Assembly (NCBI GenBank): GCA_030740295.1
Contig: JASLXP010001077.1
Coordinates: 1-16,308, forward strand
Reading direction: 5' to 3'
DNA length: 16,308 bases
DNA from: Planctomycetota bacterium
Lineage (GTDB): Bacteria; Planctomycetota; PUPC01; JACPCR01
Within the stretch, counting starts at the first letter, position 1; every line of letters starts with the position of its first letter. The position numbers and the translations under genes were made by a program. Under the pieces are notes generated by a model that was not told the DNA's origin, did not search any database, and saw nothing but the letters and a program-made list of their open reading frames with translations. Positions 7,452-14,632 of the stretch are shown in pieces.

Positions 7452-8084
7452 ATGACAGACGAAAGACCCGAACAGCCAGATACACCACAACGCCGTCAAT
7501 TCCTGAAGCACACGCTGTTGAGCACTCTCGGCCTTGGTCTGTTAGGCGGTGCCCTGCACACCCTCAAGAATGCAAGCCAGTCCTACGCCCCTCCTGATCG
7601 GGCCCGTCGCGGGCTGATTCGGCCACCGGGCTCACTTGCCGAAAATGATTTTCTTTCACAATGCATCCGATGCCAGCGTTGCAGCGAGATCTGCGAGTCA
7701 CGCGCCATTCGGCTGTTCGGAGCTGGGACGGGTGTTCATGAGGCTACGCCTTACATCGTGCCGGAAACCAGGGCCTGCACGCTGTGCCTGAAATGCGGAG
7801 AAGTGTGTCCGACCGGCGCTATAGCGAAACTTACGGACAAGAGTGAGGCCAGCATGGGCGAGGCGGTGGTCGATGAACGGCTGTGCGTCAGTCATGACAA
7901 TACCGGTATCTGTGGGGCCTGTTTCACCATGTGTCCGCTACGAGGCAAGGCCATTAAGCAGGGGCTCCATAATCGGCCCTATGTAAACGCCGACGTCTGC
8001 GTGGGGTGCGGGCTGTGTGAAGAGGTCTGCATCGTCAAAGGCGACAAGGCCATCCGCGTCATCAGTAACAGGGAGTGGTCATGA
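7452..8084 (+). CDS. NapG-like Tat-exported polyferredoxin (second copy)
   Basis: The 210-residue protein has a Tat-like signal (QRRQFLKHTLLSTLGLGLLGG) and four [4Fe-4S] cysteine clusters: CIRCQRCSEIC, CTLCLKCGEVCP, CGACFTMCP and CVGCGLCEEVC. The NapG phrase IRPPGSLAENDFLSQC precedes the first. It is a paralogue of the preceding gene but only moderately similar, and its second cluster has the ordinary CxxCxxCxxxC spacing. It should hand electrons from the NapH-like protein to NapA or to an unlinked cytochrome. A TTG at 7443 is in frame, but the ATG at 7452 is preferred. Its stop overlaps the start of the next gene in an ATGA, so the two are translationally coupled. Confidence 0.87.
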   Translation: MTDERPEQPDTPQRRQFLKHTLLSTLGLGLLGGALHTLKNASQSYAPPDRARRGLIRPPGSLAENDFLSQCIRCQRCSEICESRAIRLFGAGTGVHEATPYIVPETRACTLCLKCGEVCPTGAIAKLTDKSEASMGEAVVDERLCVSHDNTGICGACFTMCPLRGKAIKQGLHNRPYVNADVCVGCGLCEEVCIVKGDKAIRVISNREWS

Positions 8085-9679
8085 AGATAAGGGCCTGGCC
8101 ATTCCGAAGAGTTGTGCAGGTGAGCGTGCTTATGGCGTTGTTCGCTCTGCCACTGGTCTCCCGTTACAGCCATTACCTGTATGCCAGGCAACTCGACAAG
8201 CTGAACGAACAGTGGGCAGGGACAACGCAGGGCGTCCTGCTCGAGGCGACCGATGCGACCATGCGGATCGGTATTCCTGACGGCGAAGGAGGCGTGGCCA
8301 CGCGCCGGCCGCGCAAGGCCATTCTCGAGCGCGCAAAAGATTTCTATGGCTCCGCATGGTCGGCACGAATCTTCGGCGTATCCATGACCGACCTCCTGGC
8401 CGCGGCAGAAAGCACTTTTGCGTCGAAGGGCATCACTTGGGTGCTCTTTATCGGCATCCTCATTCCGCTCATCGCCACGTTTCTGCTGGGCCGAGTCTAT
8501 TGCGGTTGGGTATGCCCGATGGGATTTCTGTTCGACATGGGTTACAAGCTCCGCGGCCTGATCCGATTCCTTGAGATCAGACCGCTGAACGTCCGCTTCT
8601 GGACTGGCAATAAATACATTCTGCTGGGCATCGGACTTCTGTTCTCGCTCGTGACTGCGCTGCCCCTGTTGCATTACGTCTACCCACCCGCGTTACTCGG
8701 TCGTGAGGCTCACAGCTTCGTCATGGCCCTGTTCGATCGTGCCGAAGCCGGACGCATGGGACTGGTGCTGACGGGACTTACGGGGGCGTCACTTTTTCTG
8801 CTGGGACTGATGGCCTTTGAGATCGCGGTGGCCCCTGGATTCTGGTGCAAGAGTCTGTGCCCGGGCGGCGCGATTTATTCTCTCCTGGGTCGATACCGGA
8901 TGCTCAGAGCCAAGCGGATAGAATCCACATGCACTGCCTGTGGCGACTGCAATCGCATCTGCCCTCGCGGGCTGCAGCCGATGGTCGATAAGGTCGGGAT
9001 GGAATGTGACAACTGCGGGCTTTGCGTGGATGTCTGTGAACCGCGCTCGATGGTCTTCAGGATTTCGTTGAAGGATGGGATGGTCGATGTGCGAGAGACC
9101 TCACGGCCGAAAGGACCGACGGGCAGAATCGCAGCCATGGTATGCCTGATGTCGCTGGCCGCGGTCACAGCTCACGGGCATCACATCATGGGTATACCGC
9201 ACTATTCATACGACGAGAGCTACCCTCAGGCCCCAGTACTTAAACTCGTCGAACAGGTCGGCAATTACGAGATCCAACTCACCAGTTACCCCGGCAATCC
9301 TGAGCCTGGCGTCCGAACACAACTTAACATCTACGTCTTAGAGGCGAAGAACAAGTTACCGCTCGACAAGCCCGTAAAGCTCTCCGTCTTTCAACAGCCG
9401 GCCATGGGCCCCAAAAAGATTATCTACGGCCCGGAAGAGACTTCTCTAAACGAGAATGTTTTCAAGTTCTATCCCACCTATTCGGAAGAGGGGAACTACG
9501 AAGTCCTCATCGAGTTCGATGACGGCGGCCGGGCATCCTCGCTGCGTTTCCCGATGGTCGTCGGTGAGCCCGGCTCGCCCTGGCGGGCGGTGCTGTGGTT
9601 TGGCGGTGGGCTCGGGTTGTTTGTGGTCGTAGTGAGAGCCGTGAAGATTAAGAGAGCGAGGAGGATGAAGGATGCGTGA
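8081..9679 (+). CDS. NapH-like membrane ferredoxin with C-terminal extracytoplasmic extension
   Basis: The 532-residue protein is almost twice the size of ordinary NapH (about 290). Four helices carry the family motifs CGWVCPMGF and CKSLCPGGA. Two [4Fe-4S] clusters follow (CTACGDCNRICP and CDNCGLCVDVC). This core oxidises menaquinol and feeds NapG. After a fifth helix (MVCLMSLAAVTA) comes HGHHIMGIPHYSY, with histidines at 365, 367, 368 and 374. About 150 residues of beta-rich, Ig/YtkA-like sequence follow, then a last helix (LWFGGGLGLFVVVV) and a basic tail. If the clusters are cytoplasmic, this extra domain is periplasmic and might bind a metal or contact a partner. The ATG at 8081 overlaps the upstream stop (ATGA) and has GGGAG 5 bases ahead. 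The function of the extension is unknown. Confidence 0.85.
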   Translation: MKIRAWPFRRVVQVSVLMALFALPLVSRYSHYLYARQLDKLNEQWAGTTQGVLLEATDATMRIGIPDGEGGVATRRPRKAILERAKDFYGSAWSARIFGVSMTDLLAAAESTFASKGITWVLFIGILIPLIATFLLGRVYCGWVCPMGFLFDMGYKLRGLIRFLEIRPLNVRFWTGNKYILLGIGLLFSLVTALPLLHYVYPPALLGREAHSFVMALFDRAEAGRMGLVLTGLTGASLFLLGLMAFEIAVAPGFWCKSLCPGGAIYSLLGRYRMLRAKRIESTCTACGDCNRICPRGLQPMVDKVGMECDNCGLCVDVCEPRSMVFRISLKDGMVDVRETSRPKGPTGRIAAMVCLMSLAAVTAHGHHIMGIPHYSYDESYPQAPVLKLVEQVGNYEIQLTSYPGNPEPGVRTQLNIYVLEAKNKLPLDKPVKLSVFQQPAMGPKKIIYGPEETSLNENVFKFYPTYSEEGNYEVLIEFDDGGRASSLRFPMVVGEPGSPWRAVLWFGGGLGLFVVVVRAVKIKRARRMKDA

Positions 9680-9715
9680 AGAGTGTTGGAGCGTGGATGT
9701 CTGTGTCGAGGACGA

Positions 9716-9934
9716 TCATTTGAGCGCATCCCGGTCCTCACTGGCAACGCTCTCGAAGGGCTTCGCAAATCTGACGGGCTTCCCTCTTAACGGGTATCTG
9801 TCACCAGAGCCATCGTTTTGTCCGTTGTGGTTTCGGACAACTATTTCGACCCTTTCACCAGCCGGGAATGGGTGGTCTTTTATCTTGAGGGTGCCGTCTC
9901 CGGGTACTGTGGCTTCAACTTTATATGTTTGCAT
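9716..9934 (-). CDS. Small antitoxin-like protein, orphan and antisense within the nap cluster
   Basis: The 72-residue protein begins MQTYKVEATVPGDGTLKIKD and ends with YPLRGKPVRF and ASEDRDAL. This pattern matches a widespread family of small proteins that I recall as usually encoded just ahead of PIN-domain (VapC-type) toxins. The start at 9934 has a good AAGGAG 9 bases upstream. An in-frame ATG at 9994 is ignored because it lies beyond this site. No toxin gene follows: only 36 bp separate its stop from the end of the NapH-like gene. It would act, if at all, as a solitary antitoxin or regulator. The family assignment comes from memory of the motif, not a search. Confidence 0.7.
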   Translation of the reverse strand: MQTYKVEATVPGDGTLKIKDHPFPAGERVEIVVRNHNGQNDGSGDRYPLRGKPVRFAKPFESVASEDRDALK

Positions 9935-10024
9935 TGTCCTAATCTCCTTCGGACGAATCGTGCACTGTTTCTTGAGTATAGCAGGGCCATGCACACCGGC
10001 GAATATGAGAAGAGAGAGACCGAA

Positions 10025-11944
10025 ATGATGAGCCGTCGTATCCCACTCGCACTCCCCTGGCTGTTACTGGGCTCAGTGACGCTCGCGATCATCTGGGATC
10101 AGGTGCGGACACGTGATGTGGAGTATGTGGGCTCAGCAAAAGAGAATGTGTCTCACCAGGAGGACGAAAACAACAATTCCACGTCCGTCGATCCCATCTG
10201 CAGCATGGAGGTGAGAAAAGGTGCTTCGGATTCTGTGGTCTTCGAGAGGCGGCACTATTACTTTTGCAGTGATTACTGTGTCGATGAATTCAAGAAGAAT
10301 CCCAGGCAGTACGTATCAGAAAGTACGAACAGGCCGCCTCCGGACGAACATACCATGCGCGGTATCCCGACCTGGATGGCGCAACTCGGGGTGGGGTTCG
10401 TAATTCTGATCTCGTTCGGGCTGTTTGAATCGCTGCCGGTTCCGCTGAAAAGGAAGCGGGGCAAAGAATCTGTGTTGCCGATTCTTCAGAATTCAAAGAG
10501 CGGCCACGGAGTGTCCGCACCACGGTCAGGTGCTTTGACAGATGATACGACTGCACGATTCGAACTCACCGCCTGGGCGCCGCTGCGAAGGCTGCTGCAA
10601 TGGCAATATCTCCGTTCTACGGTGCAGGTGTTCTTTGCGGCAGCATTCCTGGTCATCATCGCGGCCGGTCTCTTCGGGAACCAGAATCCGGCGATGAATG
10701 TTGCGCCGCTGCTCACCTGGACGATCTGGTGGGTGGGGCTGGTCTTTCTCGTGCTTTTTTTGGGGAAGGCATGGTGTTACGTGTGTCCCTGGGATGCTAT
10801 CGCCACCTGGATGGAGAAGCTCAGGTTCTCGGGCGCCCGCAAAGACGGGCTGGGGCTGCAGCTCGAGTGGCCAAAATCAATGCGCAACATCTGGCCGGCG
10901 GTCAGCCTTTTTGTGCTGCTGACCTGGATCGAGCTTGGCGCGGGAATCACGCTCATCCCACGGGCCACGTCTTACGTGGCCCTTGCTATCCTCGGCATGG
11001 CCATCGTTTCTGCGTTTCTTTTCGAGCGAAAAGCCTTTTGCCGGTACGCCTGCCTGGTCGGCCGCATTTCAGGGCTATACTCGTTGTTCTCGAGTCTCGA
11101 GCTCCGCACCCGCGACCCGCAGGCATGCACCTCGTGCAAAACATCGGATTGCTACAAGGGCAATGACAACGGTGACGGATGCCCCACGTTCGAGTTTCCA
11201 CGAACCATGGAGCTGAACACCTATTGCATCCTGTGCACCGAGTGCATGAAGACCTGCCCACACGACAACATCGGCATTAACCTCCGGCCCTGGGGTTCTG
11301 ACCTTGTGGGCCAGGGCAAGCCGCGCACGGATGAAGCTTTCCTGTCACTGGTCTTGCTTTCGATGACTGGTTTCCACGGCCTGACCATGACACCCAAATG
11401 GACTAAATGGAATGAATCCGTCCAGGCAGCTCTTGGTCTGTCCCAGTGGTTCACGTTCACCTTGCTGATGTTCGCAATCATGTTTGCGCCCATTCTGATC
11501 TTCTGGGCTCTATCGAAGGCCGCGGCTGTGTGGAGTGAGCACGGTACCAAGAGAGTTTTCATACGTTACGCGTATGCGCTGCTGCCCATCGCACTGTTTT
11601 ATCACCTTGCCCATAACGCGGAGCACTTTCTCATGGAGGGCCCGAAGATCTTTGCGCTGCTTTCCGATCCATTTGGTTGGGGATGGGATATCTTCGGCAC
11701 TGCACGATGGAATATAGGCCCTCTGGTTTCGCTCTCCGGCCTCTGGGGTATCCAGGTTGCGATGGTCATCCTCGGCCATGTTTACAGCTTATGGATCGCA
11801 GCACGTACCACACGTGAACTGATCCCGGATCGCCGCGCCGCGTTTGCCAGCCAGTTGCCCATGCTGGCAGCAATGATTCTTTTCAGCGCGTTCAGTCTGT
11901 GGCTACTCCACCAGCCGATGCAGATGCGGGTCTCGGGGATGTGA
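10025..11944 (+). CDS. YHS-domain / NapH-NosR-like membrane ferredoxin fusion protein
   Basis: The 639-residue protein opens with one membrane helix (LALPWLLLGSVTLAIIW). A YHS domain follows at about residues 56-97 (DPICSMEV, HYYFCSDYC, FKKNPRQYV), a metal-binding module often tied to copper or heavy-metal handling. The NapH/NosR/CcoG-like core has several helices, CYVCPWDAI and CRYACLVG. Two cysteine clusters follow: an irregular CTSCKTSDC-x9-CP and a regular CILCTECMKTCP. The C-terminal third has five more helices, with the His-rich phrase HLAHNAEHF. It probably moves electrons across the membrane, perhaps to load or reduce a metal centre, but no exact family is recognised. The ATG at 10025 is preferred (purine-rich GAGAGAGAC upstream), although an in-frame ATG at 9989 exists. 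It follows the NapH-like gene after an antisense gene, so it may have its own promoter. Confidence 0.78.
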   Translation: MMSRRIPLALPWLLLGSVTLAIIWDQVRTRDVEYVGSAKENVSHQEDENNNSTSVDPICSMEVRKGASDSVVFERRHYYFCSDYCVDEFKKNPRQYVSESTNRPPPDEHTMRGIPTWMAQLGVGFVILISFGLFESLPVPLKRKRGKESVLPILQNSKSGHGVSAPRSGALTDDTTARFELTAWAPLRRLLQWQYLRSTVQVFFAAAFLVIIAAGLFGNQNPAMNVAPLLTWTIWWVGLVFLVLFLGKAWCYVCPWDAIATWMEKLRFSGARKDGLGLQLEWPKSMRNIWPAVSLFVLLTWIELGAGITLIPRATSYVALAILGMAIVSAFLFERKAFCRYACLVGRISGLYSLFSSLELRTRDPQACTSCKTSDCYKGNDNGDGCPTFEFPRTMELNTYCILCTECMKTCPHDNIGINLRPWGSDLVGQGKPRTDEAFLSLVLLSMTGFHGLTMTPKWTKWNESVQAALGLSQWFTFTLLMFAIMFAPILIFWALSKAAAVWSEHGTKRVFIRYAYALLPIALFYHLAHNAEHFLMEGPKIFALLSDPFGWGWDIFGTARWNIGPLVSLSGLWGIQVAMVILGHVYSLWIAARTTRELIPDRRAAFASQLPMLAAMILFSAFSLWLLHQPMQMRVSGM

Positions 11945-12005
11945 GGGGTGCGAACTTAATCGTGGCGGTGGCATTCTTGCCTGTGAATCCTGGCTGCCAT
12001 TCATC

Positions 12006-12032
12006 CATCACACACTTTCCACATCACACACT
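12006..12032. repeat. Direct repeat of CATCACACACT at a convergent gene junction
   Basis: An 11-bp word occurs at 12006-12016 and 12022-12032; the second copy contains the stop codon of the CBS gene. It lies between convergent genes in the otherwise empty gap 11945-12023. Confidence 0.6.
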
Positions 12033-12539
12033 CACTCCGTTGAATGCCTCGCTCAACACGCGAAGGATACATCCCTCGGTGATGACGCCGATCACTCTGT
12101 TTTGCTCGGGCTCGGTCACCATCACGCGATGAAAATGAAAGCGTAACAGGATGTCCAACACCTCTGCGATTAAGGTCTCTCCAGTCACCGAAATCACCGA
12201 AGGGGTCATGAGGTCTTTCACCCGTGGTTCGTTTGCCGTCTCGATATGGAAACCGTCCCCCCACGGAATCTCCAGGTGACGATTGACATCGCGGATATGG
12301 TAGTAGGCGGATTCCTGGACGACGTCCGATTCCTTTTCGCGCTCGTAGCGCGCCAGATCGGTGACGCTCAGAACACCGACAACTTCGCCGTTGTTTCCGA
12401 GCACCGGTGCGCCTTGAATATGGCCTTCAATAAGCTTGCGGGCCGCTTCGCTGACCGGCATTTCCTCATCGAGCGTTTCCACCGGCGAATGCATAATGGT
12501 ACGAGCCTTCAGTGCTGCAAGTTCTTCTAGAGTGTCCAT
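12024..12539 (-). CDS. Two-CBS-domain protein
   Basis: The 171-residue protein consists of two CBS motifs, at about residues 13-68 (IMHSPVETLDEEMPVSEAA ... GVLSVTDLARYE) and 107-164 (VKDLMTPSVISVTGETLIA ... VIGVITEGCILRVL). CBS pairs bind adenine nucleotides and sense energy state. There is no fused catalytic domain, so it likely regulates another protein. GAGGAG sits about 10 bases before the ATG at 12539. The gene overlaps the 3' end of the universal stress protein gene by 13 bp, so the two form one transcription unit. This pairing is common in bacteria facing low oxygen or energy stress, which fits the neighbouring respiratory genes. Confidence 0.92.
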   Translation of the reverse strand: MDTLEELAALKARTIMHSPVETLDEEMPVSEAARKLIEGHIQGAPVLGNNGEVVGVLSVTDLARYEREKESDVVQESAYYHIRDVNRHLEIPWGDGFHIETANEPRVKDLMTPSVISVTGETLIAEVLDILLRFHFHRVMVTEPEQNRVIGVITEGCILRVLSEAFNGVSV

Positions 12540-13507
12540 GATGGCAGTTCCTCCTCTTCTTCAGTCGCGGTGAACGGGTCTTGTGTATGCTTGAGAAAAG
12601 TCTCCAGGTCGCATCTCTCTTTCTGCATTTCGCCGACGGTGGCCGGGTCTCTGGCAACCTTTGCCGTCCGCTGGATGAGCAAGGGGAATTCGCAGTGGCG
12701 AATGACCTTTTCGGCAACCGATCCGAAAGCCCATCTTGATGGCCCCGATCTGCCATGGGTGGCCATAGCCACCAGGTCGGGCTGATGCTCCTCGATGGCG
12801 TTGATTATCTCCGCGGCTGCGACACCATGCCGGATTTCAAGCTCCACGTTCAACCCCACATTCTCCAGCAGGAGCTGCTGCGGGCGGAATGAACGCCGGA
12901 GGTTCTTCTGCTCTTTCTCGATGCCCAGCGCCGAATGCGGCGCCAGGCCATGCACGTGAAGCAACCTGACCTGGCTGTCATTCAGCTTGGCAAACTTTCG
13001 GACGAGAGGCAGCACAGCCAGGGACTCCTGGACCTCGTCGATCGGAACGAGGATCCTTCGAAAGAGCGAATTCTCTGTACCATTCCGACCGCTTGGACCA
13101 GGATGCGCCAGCAGGAGAGGAAATCTCGTTTGGCGGAGGACGCGTTCGGCAACACTGCCGCGCAACCAGCGCTGTAAACCTGAACGGCCATGAGTTGTCA
13201 TGGCGATCAATGAAGGCTTGTATCTTTCAGACACAGTAAGAATCTGACTGGCCGGGTCGCCCGCGGAGAACAACGATCGCACGCGAACTCCCTGCTCAGA
13301 AAGAGAACGCATGAGTCGTTGAAGGTGTGCACGAGGCGTCTCAGTTTCATCCATGAAAAGGCGATCCTGTTCACCGGGGACACCTCCGGTCAAGACTCTC
13401 AAGAACATGACCTCCGCATCCTCATGCTTTAAGAGACGCTTCACGTGATCGATGACGCGGTCGGAGAGCGTTGAGCCATCAACAGGAACGAGAATTTTCT
13501 TAAACAT
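12527..13507 (-). CDS. Tandem-domain universal stress protein (UspA family)
   Basis: The 326-residue protein holds two UspA domains in tandem. Domain 1 starts FKKILVPVDGSTLSDRV and domain 2 starts FRRILVPIDEVQESLAV. Each carries the ATP-binding type motif (THGRSGLQRWLRGS and THGRSGPSRWAFGS), close to the G-x9-G(S/T) element of nucleotide-binding USPs. An acidic tail (TEEEEELPSW) ends the protein. It is a cytoplasmic stress or energy-state protein whose partner is not defined. The ATG at 13507 is the natural start, although the ribosome-binding site is weak. The CBS gene follows with a 13-bp overlap. Confidence 0.93.
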   Translation of the reverse strand: MFKKILVPVDGSTLSDRVIDHVKRLLKHEDAEVMFLRVLTGGVPGEQDRLFMDETETPRAHLQRLMRSLSEQGVRVRSLFSAGDPASQILTVSERYKPSLIAMTTHGRSGLQRWLRGSVAERVLRQTRFPLLLAHPGPSGRNGTENSLFRRILVPIDEVQESLAVLPLVRKFAKLNDSQVRLLHVHGLAPHSALGIEKEQKNLRRSFRPQQLLLENVGLNVELEIRHGVAAAEIINAIEEHQPDLVAMATHGRSGPSRWAFGSVAEKVIRHCEFPLLIQRTAKVARDPATVGEMQKERCDLETFLKHTQDPFTATEEEEELPSWTL

Positions 13508-13590
13508 CGGTCTGATCAGGGGTTGACGTTAGGCAAAAAAAAACGTGGTAATCGGTGTCAACTGGATATAGAGCAAGTGTGATGCCCTTT

Positions 13591-13630
13591 TGCCAGAACC
13601 CTTCAAACGGCCTTCTAAGGCCCTCTGGCA
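13591..13630. other. Two-tier stem-loop upstream of the USP gene
   Basis: An outer pair TGCCAGA (13591-13597) / TCTGGCA (13624-13630) encloses an inner pair GGCCTT/AAGGCC (13609-13622, 2-nt loop). It lies 84 bp upstream of the USP start and could be part of its promoter or leader, or the 3' end of a lost gene. The rest of 13508-13749 holds no convincing gene. A T-run (on the minus strand) at 13534-13542 and a TTGACA-like box lie near the USP start, but no well-spaced -10 was found. Confidence 0.5.
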
Positions 13631-13749
13631 GGTGAATTCAGTGTTCGCGGCGAAAGCGATGCAGGGCACGCAACGCTCCGAATGCAGAATATGCGGAGCT
13701 ACGGAATGGGTTACTGAGCGGAGAGCGTTACACTGTTGCGAATCTCGGA

Positions 13750-14217
13750 ATTGGCTCATCTGATGAGATTCGCGAGAAATTTGCCGACACGGATTTCGAG
13801 AGGCAAAAGCGGGTACTCCGCAACTCTTTCTACCTTCTCATGCTGGCAGATTCGTTCGTAAAAAGTCTTTGGCTCGTTCGAGCCCTCTTGCAGCGTAGCT
13901 GCGGCGTCCCGCCGCAGTAGTTCGGCGGCGAGACGCCGCCGCTACCACAAGCTGACAACAGCAGCTCAGGATAAAGAGAACGGACCGGAAGAGTATCTTG
14001 AGGATATCGCCATCCGTCACGACGCGAAGCATCTCGATGTCGCCCCCACCTCTACTCGCTCTGGCTGGAATGCCTTCTTCAAACAGTCCAGGAAACGGAC
14101 CCCAATTACTCCGTGGAAGTTGAAGAGGCTTGGCGAGAGCTGATGAACGTCGGTGTGCTGTATCTTATCTCGCAATACAGAAGGCCGAGCCGGAATGGCA
14201 CGACGTCCGCCGTTTGA
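13750..14217 (+). pseudogene. Bacterial globin pseudogene (5'-truncated, interrupted and frameshifted)
   Basis: Three pieces of one globin can be read in order on the plus strand. Frame one (13750-13854) gives IGSSDEIREKFADTDFERQ then KRVLRNSFYLLMLADS, the B-E region with the CD-corner Phe. Frame two (about 13955-14047) gives AQDKENGPEEYLEDIAIRHD then AKHLDVAP, with the probable proximal His in AIRHD. Frame three (14047-14217) gives HLYSLWLECLLQTVQETDP and on to EEAWRELMNVG, ending at TGA 14215-14217. About 100 bp of foreign sequence with a TAG (13918-13920) separates pieces one and two. A C5 run at 14043-14047 is one base short of keeping pieces two and three in frame. The usual first 30 or so residues are not recognisable upstream. 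Intact single-domain globins bind O2 or NO, and NO handling would fit next to nitrate reductase, but this copy cannot make the full protein as sequenced. Confidence 0.82.
13895..13945. mobile_element. 51-bp GC-rich palindromic element inserted in the globin gene (MITE/REP-like)
   Basis: Two 21-bp arms (13895-13915 and 13925-13945) are inverted copies with 19 of 21 matches, ending in GTAGC and GCTAC, around a 9-bp spacer. Each arm is itself a hairpin: CTGCGGCG-TCC-CGCCGCAG (13899-13917) and CGGCGGCG-AGA-CGCCGCCG (13923-13941). A third hairpin, GGCTCG-TT-CGAGCC, precedes at 13871-13884. The globin alignment breaks around this block, so it arrived after the gene. It carries no transposase. Only a weak 4-bp GCAG flanking repeat (13846-13849, 13961-13964) could be a target duplication. 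Confidence 0.7.
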
Positions 14218-14227
14218 GTCAGTGACA

Positions 14228-14545
14228 TCAACTGTCCGTGATGTCTTTCACCCAACAGAAAACGGCAACCGCTGATGGGAAGCCCAGAGTACCCGCGGCG
14301 AGTGCAACGACCTGCAGGATTTCTTCTTCCGTGATGCCGAGGGCCAGCGCCTTCCGAACGCTCGAGTGCACGGCCCCCTCACGCATTGCGCCGATCGCTA
14401 CGGCCAGTTTCGCGAGACGTGAAGTCTTCTCATCGAGCGGGCCTTCCTTACCGGCCTCCTGAGAGAGTTTCCAGGACTCGCCCAAGTTGGGAAATGTCTC
14501 GATGAATGATTTGAATGCTTTGGGTGGTTCTGAAAGCTGGCTCAT
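14228..14545 (-). CDS. Carboxymuconolactone decarboxylase / AhpD-like family protein
   Basis: The 105-residue all-helical protein carries the family segment KTSRLAKLAVAIGAMREGAV then HSSVRKALALGITEEEI, and ends GFPSAVAVFCWVKDI. In AhpD-type peroxidase partners the equivalent helix bears CxxCxxxH. Here that segment is EGAVHSSVRKAL with no Cys pair, so redox peroxidase chemistry by that motif is not expected. Members of this kind are small multimeric proteins of mostly unknown role. GGAG lies 7 bases before the ATG at 14545; the frame opens further upstream without a better start. It stands 87 bp downstream of the MoxR gene on the same strand, and that gap contains no gene. Confidence 0.87.
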   Translation of the reverse strand: MSQLSEPPKAFKSFIETFPNLGESWKLSQEAGKEGPLDEKTSRLAKLAVAIGAMREGAVHSSVRKALALGITEEEILQVVALAAGTLGFPSAVAVFCWVKDITDS

Positions 14546-14632
14546 GGTGGTTCTCCGGCTGTAGATATGGAATCTGCATGACATCGTGCGGTCACCCGAG
14601 CGCCCGCACCACTATGTTCTTGCGGTCACGCA

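Noticed and set aside
13529..13759. 76-aa minus-strand ORF upstream of the USP gene
   Set aside because: It crosses the 13591-13630 stem-loop, has no family resemblance and ends in a translated T-run.
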